64,000 nt of DNA from Panax quinquefolius (lineage: Eukaryota; Streptophyta; Magnoliopsida; Apiales; Araliaceae): NCBI GenBank assembly GCA_020205615.1, contig CM035173.1, forward strand, positions 31,216,293 to 31,280,292. The letters are read 5' to 3'. Of this stretch, positions 35,299-48,000 are shown piece by piece. Both the position numbers and the translations under genes were made by a program. Position 1 is the stretch's first letter. Each line of letters begins with the position of its first letter. The notes under the pieces were generated by a model. The model made no database searches. It saw only the letters and a list, made by a program, of their open reading frames with translations, and was not told where the DNA came from.

Positions 35299-38284
35299 TC
35301 AAGGTACCAAGTCAAAATCTGTCTCCAACAGTAAAGTAGCTTCGGCAAGGGAAGATACTTTGTAATCTGGTTTATATCCCACAGTTGCGTATTCAGGAGC
35401 AACATACCTTCCAGTTTCGTCAAGCAAACATGTAAATGCCCCTGCTCGTTTCCCACAAGCCACCTGCAACAGTCAGGTACCAGTGCTTAGGTACATCAAA
35501 GTTGCAGATTTATGGGGACAAACGAGTAGCAAACCATAGGTCTACAACAGGTAAGCCAAGGGAGAAAAATTTAGAAAATTCATTTATAAGCAGAAAAAAT
35601 GTTATATTACTCTACTATGATCACAAGAAATGATGGAAAAACAATCTGAATCGCACATTTCTTTAATATCTTATGATTACATGGTAATATCATATATCTT
35701 TATCAACTTGATAATATGTTAAGGTCCAATTATCCACAGAATAAAGAATCCTTAAACATACCATATCAGCTAAACTAATATACTTAGAGGCAGAAGAGTT
35801 CCATAGCAAGTGCTAAGCACGAGCATGTGATGTTATTGTATGATTCTTTTTGTTGTGCATATGAATTTTCTTATTCTTTCATTTTTTTTCCTGGAGGGAT
35901 GCGGAGTATTATTGTATGTAGATTTATTTGGCATAGAAAATGGATTTATTACCTAGAACACTTTTTTTTGGGCAATCCCATTTTATGTTCTTCCTGTGAG
36001 CATTGTACTCCTTCTGGTGCTCTTATTTTAGCAAATTTATTTCTTATGAAAAGGTTACAAGCATATGACATGTTAACATGACCCTCAAGATGAAATCCAC
36101 AACACTGTTCAATAATGACAGCTGGCTACAGACAAAAACAAATAAGGACTCACATCATCTTTGAGGCTATCCCCAATCATCATCACCTCATTAGGTTCGA
36201 CCTCCCAAGTTGAGCAGATATGCAGCAGCGGACCTGGGTCTGGTTTATAAGGACGGAATTCCCTGCTCAGTGCTGGAGAGAATTTCAACTGTAGAAATAC
36301 AGATCAAGTTAAAACCTTAAAAAATATTTCAATGATAGTGATTTAAGGTTTTAGATGTTATTTTACTAAACACCCTTCATATTTACTAAACCTTAACTTA
36401 TTAATCTTTTTAAAAAAATAATTATTACTACAATAAAAATTAATTTTGTTTGGAGTTGAATTTCCACGAAATTTTACTATATGATGTTCTTCCATTTTAG
36501 GATGACAAAGTTCTTTTTTTTTCCTTTTCCATTTGATTTACTAATTTCTTCAAGGGAAAGCATTTCGCTTGGCTTGGCGGGGCGGGGCGGGGCGGGCCGG
36601 GGCGGGGCGGGGCGGGGTAGAAACTAGTAAGCAGAGCAGGGTGGGGTTTGGAATCCCACTTTGTTTCTATTAAGTTGTTAATTCCAATTAAAAGTAATTA
36701 TTGATGATAATTTCAACTGAAGACAATGAAAAAAATTGACATCAAATGATAAGATTATCCCAAACCGTTGGTGAAACAAATCGACTGCAGATTTGACATT
36801 TCGAGTGATTAATCCCCTTCTGAAAAAGAGTAACTGTTGTTAATATCACTAAACATTTTGGGAGAAAAGAAGAAAATGATTTATATAAATTAAAGATATC
36901 TAGTTAGAAGAAGTGATCTATGTATGAATTTGACACATACAAACAAAAATGTAAACGTGGTAAGATGGATTATTTTATTTTAAAGAACAAAGGAAAAAAA
37001 TGGGACCATGGTCGATATGCTAAGAGGAGTCGGGAGTAGAAATGTGGAATCAATATGCAACAAAGATATCAATCAATTGGTGAGAATGCCTGTGCATGCA
37101 TCTCACACCATAAAGATGCAACTTAACTAATTTATGTAATAGCATACCAGATCAGTTGATTATTTTTGTTACATGTGCAGATAATAACTATTAACTCCAC
37201 AAAAGTCTAAAACAAATCATCCTCAGCTCCCAGTATCTTGAATAAGGTATAGCATGCAATTGTAACAAGTAATGGCCAAATATAATGTCATAAACCTGAA
37301 TAGCGTGTAACCCTTAAAATATGCCATCTTAAAATAATCCCAAGCTCTATATCAGCTTATGCCATCTTCAATTTGTCAAAATAAGCCGCGAGCTCACATT
37401 TTGTTCTTGTTTTCAGAAGCACAATCAGATAGTTGAAGGTAATTACTGCTGTGGATGCAGAAGGGAATTCAGATTCAAAAGAAAGTATATAGAACCAAAG
37501 TTCAATATTATCAATTTAGTTTTTTGTCTACTAGGATATCTCAAATTCGTCAAAGAAAGAACATGGTCAGCATTCTAAAAGAAGACTTTGATGAACTTGA
37601 GAAGAAAAAAATAATTAGGCTGGAAGGAGATGTTGATTGTGTCATTAGAAGAGAAGAGATGATTGATATGGAGCTGGGGCGAGGCCTGGAAAGAGAAAAT
37701 AACATGTGGGATGAAAAAGTGAGAAACTAATAAACGTAGAGGATGAATTAATATAATCAAAAGCTGAGCTTAGAATTCAAAGCATACAAAAATAGAGCTA
37801 CTATTTACGACTAAGTACTAACTGAAGCTAAACCATGTCCAAAATGCTAAAACAAGGAATTCTACAAAAGTCATATAAAAAAGGACAGTATTTGCTCGTA
37901 CCACACCCATTCTTTTAATTGATATAATCATGGGCTATGTGCAACTTACCCTTTCAATATTATTTATTGTTATTCAGCTATCAGACCAAGTTGGACATTT
38001 GCACAACACTAGGACATTCAATAGACCAGTAAGGACCAACGGAAACCTAGAAATAGCTCTCACCAATTTTCCTCGATTTTATAGCCAACTGTGTATCGTG
38101 CTCATTAAAGTCTTTGACAATTCCGACTGTATCCATTAAGAGAGGCTATACAAAGGTTCTATCTTTAATTTCCATCAGATGTCCAGTTACGTCTCAACTA
38201 TCTTGTAGTCTCTTCCACTATACACAACCCTGGATGTTAATATACCACTAAGAGGCATCTAAGGAGCTCAAATTTTTGTGAACA

Positions 38285-38335
<51 letters not shown>

Positions 38336-39712
38336 GAATAAGCTCCCGACACTATCTAAGCTTAACCAGATATGATCTAATAGATCCATTTAATCACCTA
38401 CAGTCTTGATTCGAGCTGTATCTGGTTTCTGTTAACTTTAATTCTTAGTTATCCTGAAGCCAGAGAAAGATGCACCACTTTACTTGAAATTGGATAAGAA
38501 AAATATCAAGACAAAACCAAAATTAAATGATATATTTAATATAAAAATAAAAGTAACACATATATCGATGATAGAAGCCCTGGAGTCGTGATTCATATTT
38601 AATTATAGAGTAATGCTAGGGGTCTCAAATTTTTGGTCTCAAATGTCAAATGAAATGGCATTGAATATTTTAATAATAATTTACTGCCTAGCCAACACAT
38701 CATTTGAGACACTTTTTGAGATCAAAAAATTGAGACCCCTAGCATCACCCTTATTTATAACCACCCAAGTTAATGGAACCTAATATAAATATGTCCACAA
38801 AAACAAAAGACTTGCGTAAACAGAATCTAGTGCCTTTCAAGAAAACTACCATCCCAGTTCAAGCAATAAAAAATACATAAAGGATCACTTTACACTAAAC
38901 TGAAGACTTAGAGGAACCTTTACCTGATACTCCTCGAATCAAGAAAAGCACAAAGTTCTGATGCACCTGTATCCAAAATAAACTGTAAACAAGTTAATAC
39001 CAAATATTACGTCTAAATATATATTTAAAACAATCCTAGGTTTCCAGGAGATGTTTTTTCAAATGTGGCTCTGACTTGTTGAACTAAGCATGATGCATAA
39101 GAAGACAGAATTAACAATTTTATTACATGGTTTGGCAGCAGGATGTATGTTTAGTCTAAATAAACCTAAATGCCTCAGTAACTTCTGGTTGGAAAATATA
39201 AAAGCTGACATGGAGAAATTTCACATAACTATGATATACCAACACATGTGCAACTTCAAAAAAAAATGCAGTTGCAAAAGAACCATATCCTATCTCAGTT
39301 GTTCCTGTAGGCTGTATCTATCAAATTAACAATACAGTACATTAGCAATGACCAAAAACTATCTACTTTCAAAGCAAAACAAAGTCAGCTTATAACTTAT
39401 GAAACTTACTAGACTCGATTCATTTACAACTTCAGTAAGGATTGAGGCTGCTGCAAGAATGCTTTAAACCATTGCACTCTTCAGGGGTTCAAAATGATTC
39501 TTAAACTACACTACCCTTGTCTTTTCCAGTTGAAATATTATGTTCTTCCCTGTTGCTAGGTATGCCTTCACATAGAAGCAAGTTAACAATTGCTCTTTGA
39601 AATTCTTATTTTGTCTGAAGTTTCGGATACAAAACCACAATTTTACTTGTTAAGTAAAAAAGAATTTCCTATCATTCATATAAAGTTTTAGACTTGTTAC
39701 AAATGTGAAAGA

Positions 39713-39769
<57 letters not shown>

Positions 39770-40320
39770 TTAAAGCCATCAAACTAAAGTTTCAGCTCAA
39801 AGTTTACAAATAGAAAAGGAAAATCTGTAAAAGAGGCCAGCCTGTGGGCTTCCAATAATTGATAATTGATAATTAAGCTAAAACAATTAATCAAAACAGA
39901 GTAAAAATTCATAAAATAAAAAATCAGAACATAAATATATGTATATGTACTATAACAAAGATATATGGGCTAACCGGGCATGATTTGAAGGCGATCGAGA
40001 CCTTGGCGCTCAAAATCGGCAATAATTTGATAAGCTTTTTGCTGCTTATCGGGACTCCAAGTCTCAATGTGATGCAAAATATCAATTCCCGATGGATTCT
40101 TCAATTTGATTGATTGATACATTTCATCGCCGAGAACGGCCTTGTACATTGCCTGAAAATCGATAGCGGGGACCGTTAGGGTTCCGTCCATGTCGAAGAT
40201 GACACCCCTCAGTCGAGCCTTTGCCTTGGGGGTGGTGACGGCGACCGAGGTGGAGGTGGAAGTGGAGTATGCCATTGACGAAATTAACCTCGGGGTCGCT
40301 CTGGATAATATAAGTGGCAT
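35299..40320 (-). CDS. HAD-superfamily hydrolase, organelle-targeted candidate
   Basis: Five exons (39975-40320, 38924-38966, 36759-36819, 36154-36288, 35299-35463) give 249 residues, the length expected for the plant family of Arabidopsis At2g33255. Residues 1 to about 36 are Ser/Thr/Arg-rich and look like an organelle presequence; a second Met at 16 could give a shorter form. The HAD motifs follow in order: I, DMDGT at 43-47 (nucleophile Asp43, acid Asp45); II, Thr135 in GLITRN; III, Lys165 in YKPDP; IV, GDSLKDD at 189-195. Catalysis is therefore likely intact, probably a small-molecule phosphatase; the substrate is unknown. Introns 1, 2 and 4 are GT-AG. Intron 3 (36289-36758) has no usable GT: keeping the reading frame requires a start at ATAATC. 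The gene is in tandem with the transporter gene downstream. Confidence 0.93.
36289..36758 (-). other. Atypical AT-AG intron 3 of the HAD gene, U12 candidate
   Basis: Exon 3 must end at GGG (36759) and exon 4 begin at TTG (36288) to keep the aligned sequence HQRFG-LKFSPAL. The intron then begins ATAATCTTATC and ends TACAG. About 20 bases before the acceptor lies GGTTTTAACTTG, similar to the U12 branch site (TTCCTTAAC). The start matches the ATATCCTT consensus only partly. GT alternatives near CAACGGTTT break the frame. The intron also carries the GGGGC array at 36576-36617. Confidence 0.55.
36576..36617 (+). repeat. GGGGC pentamer array in HAD intron 3
   Basis: About eight GGGGC units, one with an extra base (GGGCCGGGGC), form a GC island in AT-rich surroundings. 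The G-rich strand is antisense to the gene, so the pre-mRNA carries the C-rich form. It is a G-quadruplex candidate. Confidence 0.85.
38286..38329 (+). repeat. (TA)n microsatellite in HAD intron 2
   Basis: About 22 TA units inside intron 36820-38923. Apart from this and the MITE at 38608-38750, I see nothing functional in that intron. Confidence 0.9.
38608..38750. mobile_element. 143-bp MITE in HAD intron 2
   Basis: The inverted ends share ATGCTAGGGGTCTCAA on the left and TTGAGACCCCTAGCAT on the right. A second inverted pair (GGTCTCAAATG, CATTTGAGACA) makes the element foldable. The flanks TTAATTATA and TTATTTATA may be a decayed 9-bp target duplication. No coding capacity. Confidence 0.75.
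39718..39767 (+). repeat. (TA)n microsatellite in HAD intron 1
   Basis: About 25 TA units within intron 38967-39974. Confidence 0.9.
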
Positions 40321-40613
40321 TATTATATGTACAAAATATTAGTGGCCCGTGGGTATATTTATGTATTCATTCATTTACGTCCGTTAACTAAATATAAACT
40401 AGCGCGTTGTAGCGAGATTATTTATTTTGTTAATAATAAATTTATATGTGAAATTATTAAATTAAAATATAATAAAAAGATGATAGATTGTTGTATGATG
40501 ATCAAATTTTGATAGTATATGTTGCATAAAGTTAGGTAAAAGTTTTGTGCACAAATAAATATCCAAGTATAGAATCAATCTGATCACTAAACCCCAAGAC
40601 ATTATATAACAGT

Positions 40614-40644
<31 letters not shown>

Positions 40645-41200
40645 TAATTTTTTGATAAAAATATTTATAATGTAACCAATAGAGTTAAAATTGATACTTC
40701 TTTCATTCTAAAGCACTAATAAATATTTAGAAAGTCTAATGCACAATGTCATCGAGTTATGAATGGTATAATATTAGAAAAATAGTGATTTTAGGATATA
40801 ATAATTATGTTTAGGAAAATAGTATATTTTGGGGATTATAAAATTAACATAGTAAGTTATGATTGATATTATTTGTTATTTAAATTTTATTTTAGATGTC
40901 ATATTTGAATAGTTGATTCCAGATTTAGGGGAATACATTTAGGTTTGTTTCAACCTCAATTGTTATGTTAATTGGACATTTTTATTAAGGGTCTTAAGAA
41001 GAATTAATTAGAAAAGACATGTGTTAAATTTTGAGAATAACATATGTCAAGCTATTGTATCATGTATTGTGTTTTAATATAATTAATAGATTAGGTGTTC
41101 GCATGAATTGAGTGCATTCAAAACGTTTTCTTAGAGCTCCATAAATAAAAACATATACTTCATCACCCTCAAATACATACATACATACATAAATTATATA
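40321..41200. other. Upstream region of the HAD gene, no gene seen
   Basis: AT-rich sequence with a (TA)n run at 40621-40645. No convincing TATA box or open frame. Confidence 0.55.
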
Positions 41201-41384
41201 TTATTTATGAGAGCAAATCTTCTGTTCTCAAATTTTTTATCTCTTATGTCCCTCTACTTAAATTTTAACACTTAGCTTCTTACTTAACACTAATTAATTT
41301 TTAAATTAAATAAAAGGACATCTGTCAAAATTTAAGTGGGGGATAGGGAATTTTGAGTCAGAGAATTTGCTCTCGTTATTTATG
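41201..41384. mobile_element. 166-bp MITE with perfect 9-bp target duplication
   Basis: TTATTTATG at 41201-41209 is repeated exactly at 41376-41384. The element between has inverted ends (AGAGCAAATCTTCTG; CAGAGAATTTGCTCT) and a longer pairing block (CTACTTAAATTTTAACA; TGTCAAAATTTAAGTGG). A 9-bp duplication points to a Mutator-like origin. Confidence 0.85.
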
Positions 41385-41799
41385 TATACATGTATAGAAA
41401 AATGATTCACAATCACAATTGTAAAATAATATAATTTTATAATACATCTTTTATCATTTAAAATTTAATTGAATGGCCAAATATTTTAATGGTTAACATA
41501 ACTAAGAGGTTGTTTGATTGCAGCTGAATAGCTGATCGATTCAGTCTAAACGATTTTGAGCTGAATAATTTATTCCCATTATTTTGGCTGAATGATTGAA
41601 TGAGCAGTTGAATTAAATTTTTTTTTTTTTACAATATTAACTATTATATAAGTAATATTAAATAAATTTACAATAATTTTTTGAATTTTTTTAGAGGAGA
41701 AAAACAATAAAAATATGTTATTCAAATGTTTCAAACATGTCAATTATCATAATTATCTAATTACCGTTCATCAAACTAAAATCGTATACAATTATAACT

Positions 41800-42060
41800 C
41801 TAGGGTCATGTTTATTTTAAAGGATTATAATTCTGAAATTATTTATAATCTCAAAATTATTAATTCTATGATTAAATAGTCATAGTCACATGTTTTTTTT
41901 TTATGGAATTATTAATGGGATAACTTAAAATAATCTCATGTTATATTTATTTTTTAGGATTAATTAAAGTATTGAATTAAAAAATATTGTTTGAACTATT
42001 ATACATTTATACTCTTACCAATAATAACATATTTTAAACTTATTTATACATAAAAAAGAA
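41800..42060. mobile_element. Left half of a larger TIR element
   Basis: It begins CTAGGGTCATGTTTATTTTA. The matching inverted end is at 53101-53114 (CTAGGTTATATTTGTTTTC read on the - strand). Inner segments such as GGATTATAAT and TAATCTCAAA have inverted partners at 52920-53050. Between the halves lie the C-rich minisatellite and the reversed Tekay element. Confidence 0.55.
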
Positions 42061-42061
42061 A

Positions 42062-42408
42062 TATTTACTGATTATATATACACCCCCCACGCCCACCCCT
42101 ACGGGCCTACCCCTACCTCCCCACCACCACACTCACCCTTAAAAAAATAATATTTACTAATTATGTATACACCCCCACGCCACCCCCAACCCCGCCCACC
42201 CCCTCACCCCAGCCCCTAAAAATAATATTTGCTAATTATGTATACACTCCCACCACCCCCCCCATCTAAAAAAAAATTAATATTTACTGATTATGTATAC
42301 ACTCACACCCATACCCCCATCCAACTCCACTCATATCCCCCAGCCCACCCCACCCTTCCCCACCTCACACAAAAAAAATAATATTCAAAGGTGATTATAT
42401 ATATTCAC
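42062..42408 (+). repeat. C-rich minisatellite, left part
   Basis: Four to five units of variable length (55-100 bp). Each has a constant head AATATTTACTGATTATGTATA, within one or two changes, then a C/A tail such as CACCCCCACGCCCACCCC and an A-run. The array continues at 52382-52825 beyond the retrotransposon. The - strand is rich in GGGG runs. Confidence 0.85.
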
Positions 42409-45023
42409 TGTGACGCCCCAAAATAGGTATACATCACCCATTCTCGAGTTGTCAATACATGGATGTGAAACAATTACAACTTTATTATTACAACAAGAAA
42501 CTGTGAGTTTGAATACAAATATTATTTTCTAGACAATATCTATACTCAAATAAATCCTCATCACATTTATTGATACATTATTTTACAAAAATGGTGAGGA
42601 CTACTAAACAACTCTCTCTGAACCTTCATTTCATACCCCCGCTAGTATTCGCTTATATTCTCGCATCCCGAGAAAAAAAATGGAACAAAAAAGAAAAGGG
42701 TGAGCTCAACTAGTCCGAAAAAAGAATATTATGACTAAGATAATATACAATAAATTATTGTTAGTCTTCAACAGGAAAAATCTAATAGAATACAATAGAC
42801 AACAAGTTTTAAATCAATATTCGCAAATGAAAATAATAATTCATTAGAAGAGTTAAGTAGAGAATGCAAACTACTATCTTCTATGTATGAATTTAAAAGT
42901 TCATCGCTCTATCTTTTATCCCCGTAACATCAATCAATATATATCCGAATCAAATATTCATCTTTTACGCTGCACTACAGCCAAAGATATTCATCACTTA
43001 GTCATGTTCATCTAAACACTTGTTCATTTTTGCACTCACTACCAAAGATATTCATCGAAATCATTCATCTTCGCACTACTGTGCCAAAGATATTCAATAA
43101 TATCATCATTTAAGACCGAGGATGATGAAAAATATTTTAAAAAAGCGAATCCAATGAAACAAAATGACAAGGATTAAGGATTAAGGATTCGTACTTTGTT
43201 TTATCCATGTCCAACAATACCTCAAAAATAATCATAGTGGTGTAAAATTCAAGAATGATCAAAACATGGATACAATCAAAGCTAGTATCCGAATAGATAT
43301 TTTGGACGAAAAAGAAAATTTTTTATTTTTCATGAATAGTCTTAAAGATTCGTGAATAAGATCAGAGTATCGTGAATAAGACCAGAGTATACATGAATAG
43401 TAACCCCAGACACTAAAAAGTTCCAAATTTGATTAAAACGCGTTGATTAATACTTGAAAGATAATGATATTGAAGAAATAATATCATTACGAAAAAATAA
43501 TATCTCTTACCTCGAAAGATCAAGATTTTAAAACAACACAATATAAAGCATGACTTGAACTTGCATCGTATAACAATACTCAAAATATACTCAAAATACT
43601 CACAAGAATACGCCGATAATATAGAGAGAAAAAACTTGGGTTTACGTGTAATTTTCAATTCTAACCTAAGCACCTATTTATAGAAAATGCTTAGAACACC
43701 AAAGTAGAAAATTTAATAAATTAATATTATTTATTTTTCCACATCTTCCTACGCATCCAAGCATCTGAATTCAGTCTCTAGCACATGTTAAAGATGCCCA
43801 CCAAACACAAAAAACATTTTTCTTATTTAAATTATTTTAAACTTCCAAAAATTAATTATTTCGGAGCTTTGGAACTTCAATAATTCATAATAAATAGCCC
43901 TTTTATCAGAAAATTCGAATCTCGCAATTTTTTATAGGAAATTCAATTTTCTACAACTTTGCAGAAGAAATTTTTTCCAAATTCCAAATGCGAAATTGAC
44001 CGAAATCCACAAACTAGACGATTTTACAATGCTATAATCAAATTTCTATTAATAATTGTGTCCACCAACACACAAAATATGTGTTAAACATTTAATGCCA
44101 CAAAAATACTCTTCCTCCTCATATACTCATATATCCCACATTCATTATAAAAATATCACCGTTAATATATTATTAAAATAATATATTTAAATGAATTATT
44201 TTATCAAAAAAAAAATAAAATATTAATTTTAACAATTGTCACATTAAAATTTTCTCCATCTATATCCACATAAAATCAATATTTTTCTCATTATATAAAT
44301 CAATAATTAATTATTCACAAATAATATTACGTAATTACAATATTGACAACCGAGCAGGTTCCAGGAAAGAGGGGCTTTCAATAAGAATTTCTCCTTCTTG
44401 GCGGCGTAATTAGGTGACCAAACCTCTCCTTGATGTAACTTTCTAGACATTGCCAATAATATTATCTAATAATATTATTCAGATAATATGAATTATTGCT
44501 TCGATAATGAAAATACTTGTGAAATGACAATTATTTAAACAATAGCAATATAAAATATCAACGCAAAATTATTAAATCAATAAAATAAAATAATTGAGCG
44601 ATAATTACAGTAACCATTATTGAGTAGTGCCTTCTTACGTAAGAATCAATAATTGGTGCAATACCATAATCTTCTTGTGTTTTAACCAATTTAGTATTTT
44701 AACAATGATAATCTGTATAACTTCTACGCCGTTATTTTTAAACAACTTATATTTGTCGTTTTTCTTCATCCAATCACTTTTCGTTATGGGGCCCACAAAA
44801 AGATCTAGCTAGCGTCGTCATTTAATATTCCCAAACAAAGAAGAATATTCCATGACCAAACGAATATTCCCCGACAACAATGAATATTTTATAACCACTT
44901 GCTTATTTTGAAATATTTGCGTATTTTACCCATAACTATCCACATTATCAAATCAACCCTTACTATTTCAAAATAATAAATAGAGAAAATTAAATTTCAT
45001 TAATAATAAGTTGGGGTCTTACA
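42409..45023 (-). repeat. 3' LTR of element D (subfamily A)
   Basis: On the + strand it starts TGTGACGCCCC and ends GGGGTCTTACA. It carries the same landmarks in reverse: conserved GGGTGAGCTCAACTAG block near 42700, hairpins 42945-43095, TATA box 43674-43682, GAATATTC motifs 44825-44890. Confidence 0.88.
43674..43682 (-). promoter_or_regulatory. TATA box of element D 3' LTR
   Basis: TATAAATAG on the - strand, followed by the CT-rich leader (TTTTTTCTCTCTATATTATC-like). The 5' LTR has the same site at 51055-51063. Confidence 0.65.
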
Positions 45024-45034
45024 ACCTCCCCTCC

Positions 45035-48000
45035 TTATGAAATTTCGTCCTCGAAATTGACGTACGTACCTGGTGTTTCGAAAAGGTGAGGATACCTCGC
45101 TTTCATTTTCGTTTCCAATTCCCAGGTCATTTCCTCTATAACATGATTCCTCCACAAAATTTTAACTTGTGGTATGACCTTTACGCGTAGGACATGCTCC
45201 TTCCTATCCAAGATCTTGACAGGTACAACCTCATATACGTTAAGTCTTGACTATCTCGTCCAAGTTATAACTCTATAACGTGGTTCGGGTCTTTCACATA
45301 TTTACTGAAATGCGGATATGTGAAACACATCATGAACACGAGACATACTCGGAGGTAACGCGAGTCTATAGGCTACATTTCCTACTTTCGGTCAAGAATT
45401 TAAAATGGACCAATAAATCGTGGATTGAGCTTTCCTCTCTTCCCAAATCTTGTAACTCCCTTCCATGGAGCACTTCGCAACAATACATGATCCCCTATAC
45501 TAAATTCCACGTCCCTTTCGATGAAGATCCGTATAACTCTTTTGTCGATCTTGTGCCGTTTGTATACGTTGTCGAATCATTTGGATCTTTTCCGTAGTCA
45601 TATGTACCAACTTGGGTCCCAACAATGTTGCTTCACCCACCTCGTCCCAACATATTGGAGAGCGACATTTTCGTCCATATAATGCTTCGAATGGAGCCAC
45701 ACCTATACTTGCACGATAAGCATTGTTGTAGGAGAATTTCCACCAATGGTAAATACTTATCCCAACTACCCTTGAAGTCTAGGACACAGAGTCTTAATAG
45801 ATCTTCAAGAGTTTGAATAGTCCTCTCTAATTGTCCGTCCGTTTGAGGATGGTATGCCGAACTTAATCGTAAATCCGTGTCCATAGCTTTTTGCAAGCTA
45901 ACCCAAAATCTTGAAGTGAATCTTGGGTCACGATCCAAACTATGGATCTTGGCATGCCATGCAACCTCACAATCTCATTTACATATATACTAGCAAGACG
46001 TTCAAGGAATAAGTCTCCGTGTCGACGCGAAGAAATGAAAGCGAGACTTGGTTAATCTATCAACAATAACCCAAATAGCATTGATGCCTTGAGAAACCGT
46101 AGTAGGAAGACCCGTGAACGAAATCCATGGTAATGTGTTCCCACTTCCATTTCAGAATCTCAAGTGGTTGCAACAGACCCTTAGGTACTAGATGTTCCAC
46201 CTTTACACGTTGACAAGTTAAACACATTGAGATAAACTTTGCAATCTCTCTCTTCATATTGTTCCACCAAAATGTATGTCAAGATCACGATACATTTTGG
46301 TACTTCCAGATGGATTGCAAATGGTGTATTGTGTGCCTCCATCATAATCTTGTACTTCAAATCGTAGTCGTTAGGGACACAAAGTGCGAGTGGACTCAAG
46401 TATTCCTTCTTCATCAATTCTCGCTTCGAATAGCACCTTCTTGTACTTTCTTCTTCATATGCATCATTTCCGGTTAGGTGGCTTGAAAGCAACCTTAACT
46501 TTTTCTATTAAAGTTGGCTCTGTCGTATACTTGACATCATCGCACTCATTCCCGCATATGATCTTCTACTCAACGCGTCATTACCACGTTCGCTTTTCTA
46601 GGATGGTATTGAATAATGTGGTCGTAATCTTTCAACAACTCGAGCCAACGTCGTTGTCTTTTGTTGAGTTCCTTTTGCGTGAAGAAATATTTGAGGCTTT
46701 TATGGTCCGAATATATCTCCACTTTCTCCCTATATAGATAGTGCCTCCATATCTTTAGCGGCTTGTTCAAGTTGTCAACTCTAGATCATGAGTAGGATAA
46801 TTCCTCTCATACTCTTTAAGTTGTCATGAGGCATAAAGCTATGACTTTCCCACGTTGCATGAGAACACATCCTAACCCTTTGCACAAGCATCATTTGTAG
46901 ATAACAAATCCATCCGAACCGGATGGTATTGTTAGAACAGTCTTAAATAAGTCTCTCTTAAGCTCTTGGAAACTCTTCTCGCGTTCTTCGCTCCAAAACG
47001 AATTTTGTATCCTTCCGAGTTAGTTAATTGGGTTAATGGAGTAGCGATTTGAGAAAACCTTCCACGAATCTCCGATAATAACCATTAAGCCCAAAAACTA
47101 CGTACTTGATCCATCGACTTCGGTTGCTCCCAACTTTGTATTGCTTCAATCTTGGCGGATCAACAGATACTCCATGTTTCGACACCACGTGCCCAAGGAA
47201 TGCTACTTCCTCAAGCCAGAACTCGCATTTCTTCAACTTGGCATAAAGCTTATTTTCACGAAGCCTTTGGAGTACCAGCTTCAAATGGTGCTCATGATCT
47301 TCACGGCTTTTGGAATATATGAGGATGTCATCAACAAAGACAACAACGAATTGATCCAAATATTCTTGAATACTCGATTCATCATATCCATGAAAGCCGC
47401 AAGAGCATTAGTCAATCCTAAAGACATGACTAAGAATTCATAATGCCCGTACCGAGTTCTAAAGGCGCCTTTGGAATATCCTCGATTCTAATCTTCACCG
47501 ATGATATCCGAATCGAAGATCGATCTTTGAAAAAATTATGCTCCTTGCTTATCGGTCAAACAAGTCATCAATACGAGGTAGAGGATACCTATTCTTGATG
47601 GTGACATGGTTCAATTCCCGATAGTCAATACAAAAGTCGCATACTCCGCTTTCTTCTTTACGAATAAAACAGAGAGCACCCCAAGGAGATGTCTTAGTAG
47701 AATGAAACCGATGTCCAACAATTCCTGTAGTTGGACCTTTAACTCCCGAAGTTCAATAGGAGCCATTCGATATGGGGTTTTAGAAATGGGCTTTGTACGG
47801 TTCAAGATCAATAAAGAATTCAACTTCACGTTACGGGGGTAGGCCGGAAGTTCTTGAGAAATACGTCGGGAAAGTCAATAACAACAGAAATATTATTCAA
47901 ATTTGACGTGTCTTTATTCAAATCCATAACATGGGCTAAGAAAGCTTGACATCCGTTTTTCAATAAGCGAATAAATTTTATGATTAGATATGACGATGAT

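Noticed and set aside
37455..37730. 91-residue open frame MQKGIQIQKK
   Set aside because: It lies on the opposite strand inside HAD intron 2 with no recognisable domain or context.
41510..41800. Possible second hAT-type MITE (GGTTGTTTGATTGCAGCTGAAT start)
   Set aside because: The start looks familiar, but I could not find a matching inverted end or a target duplication.
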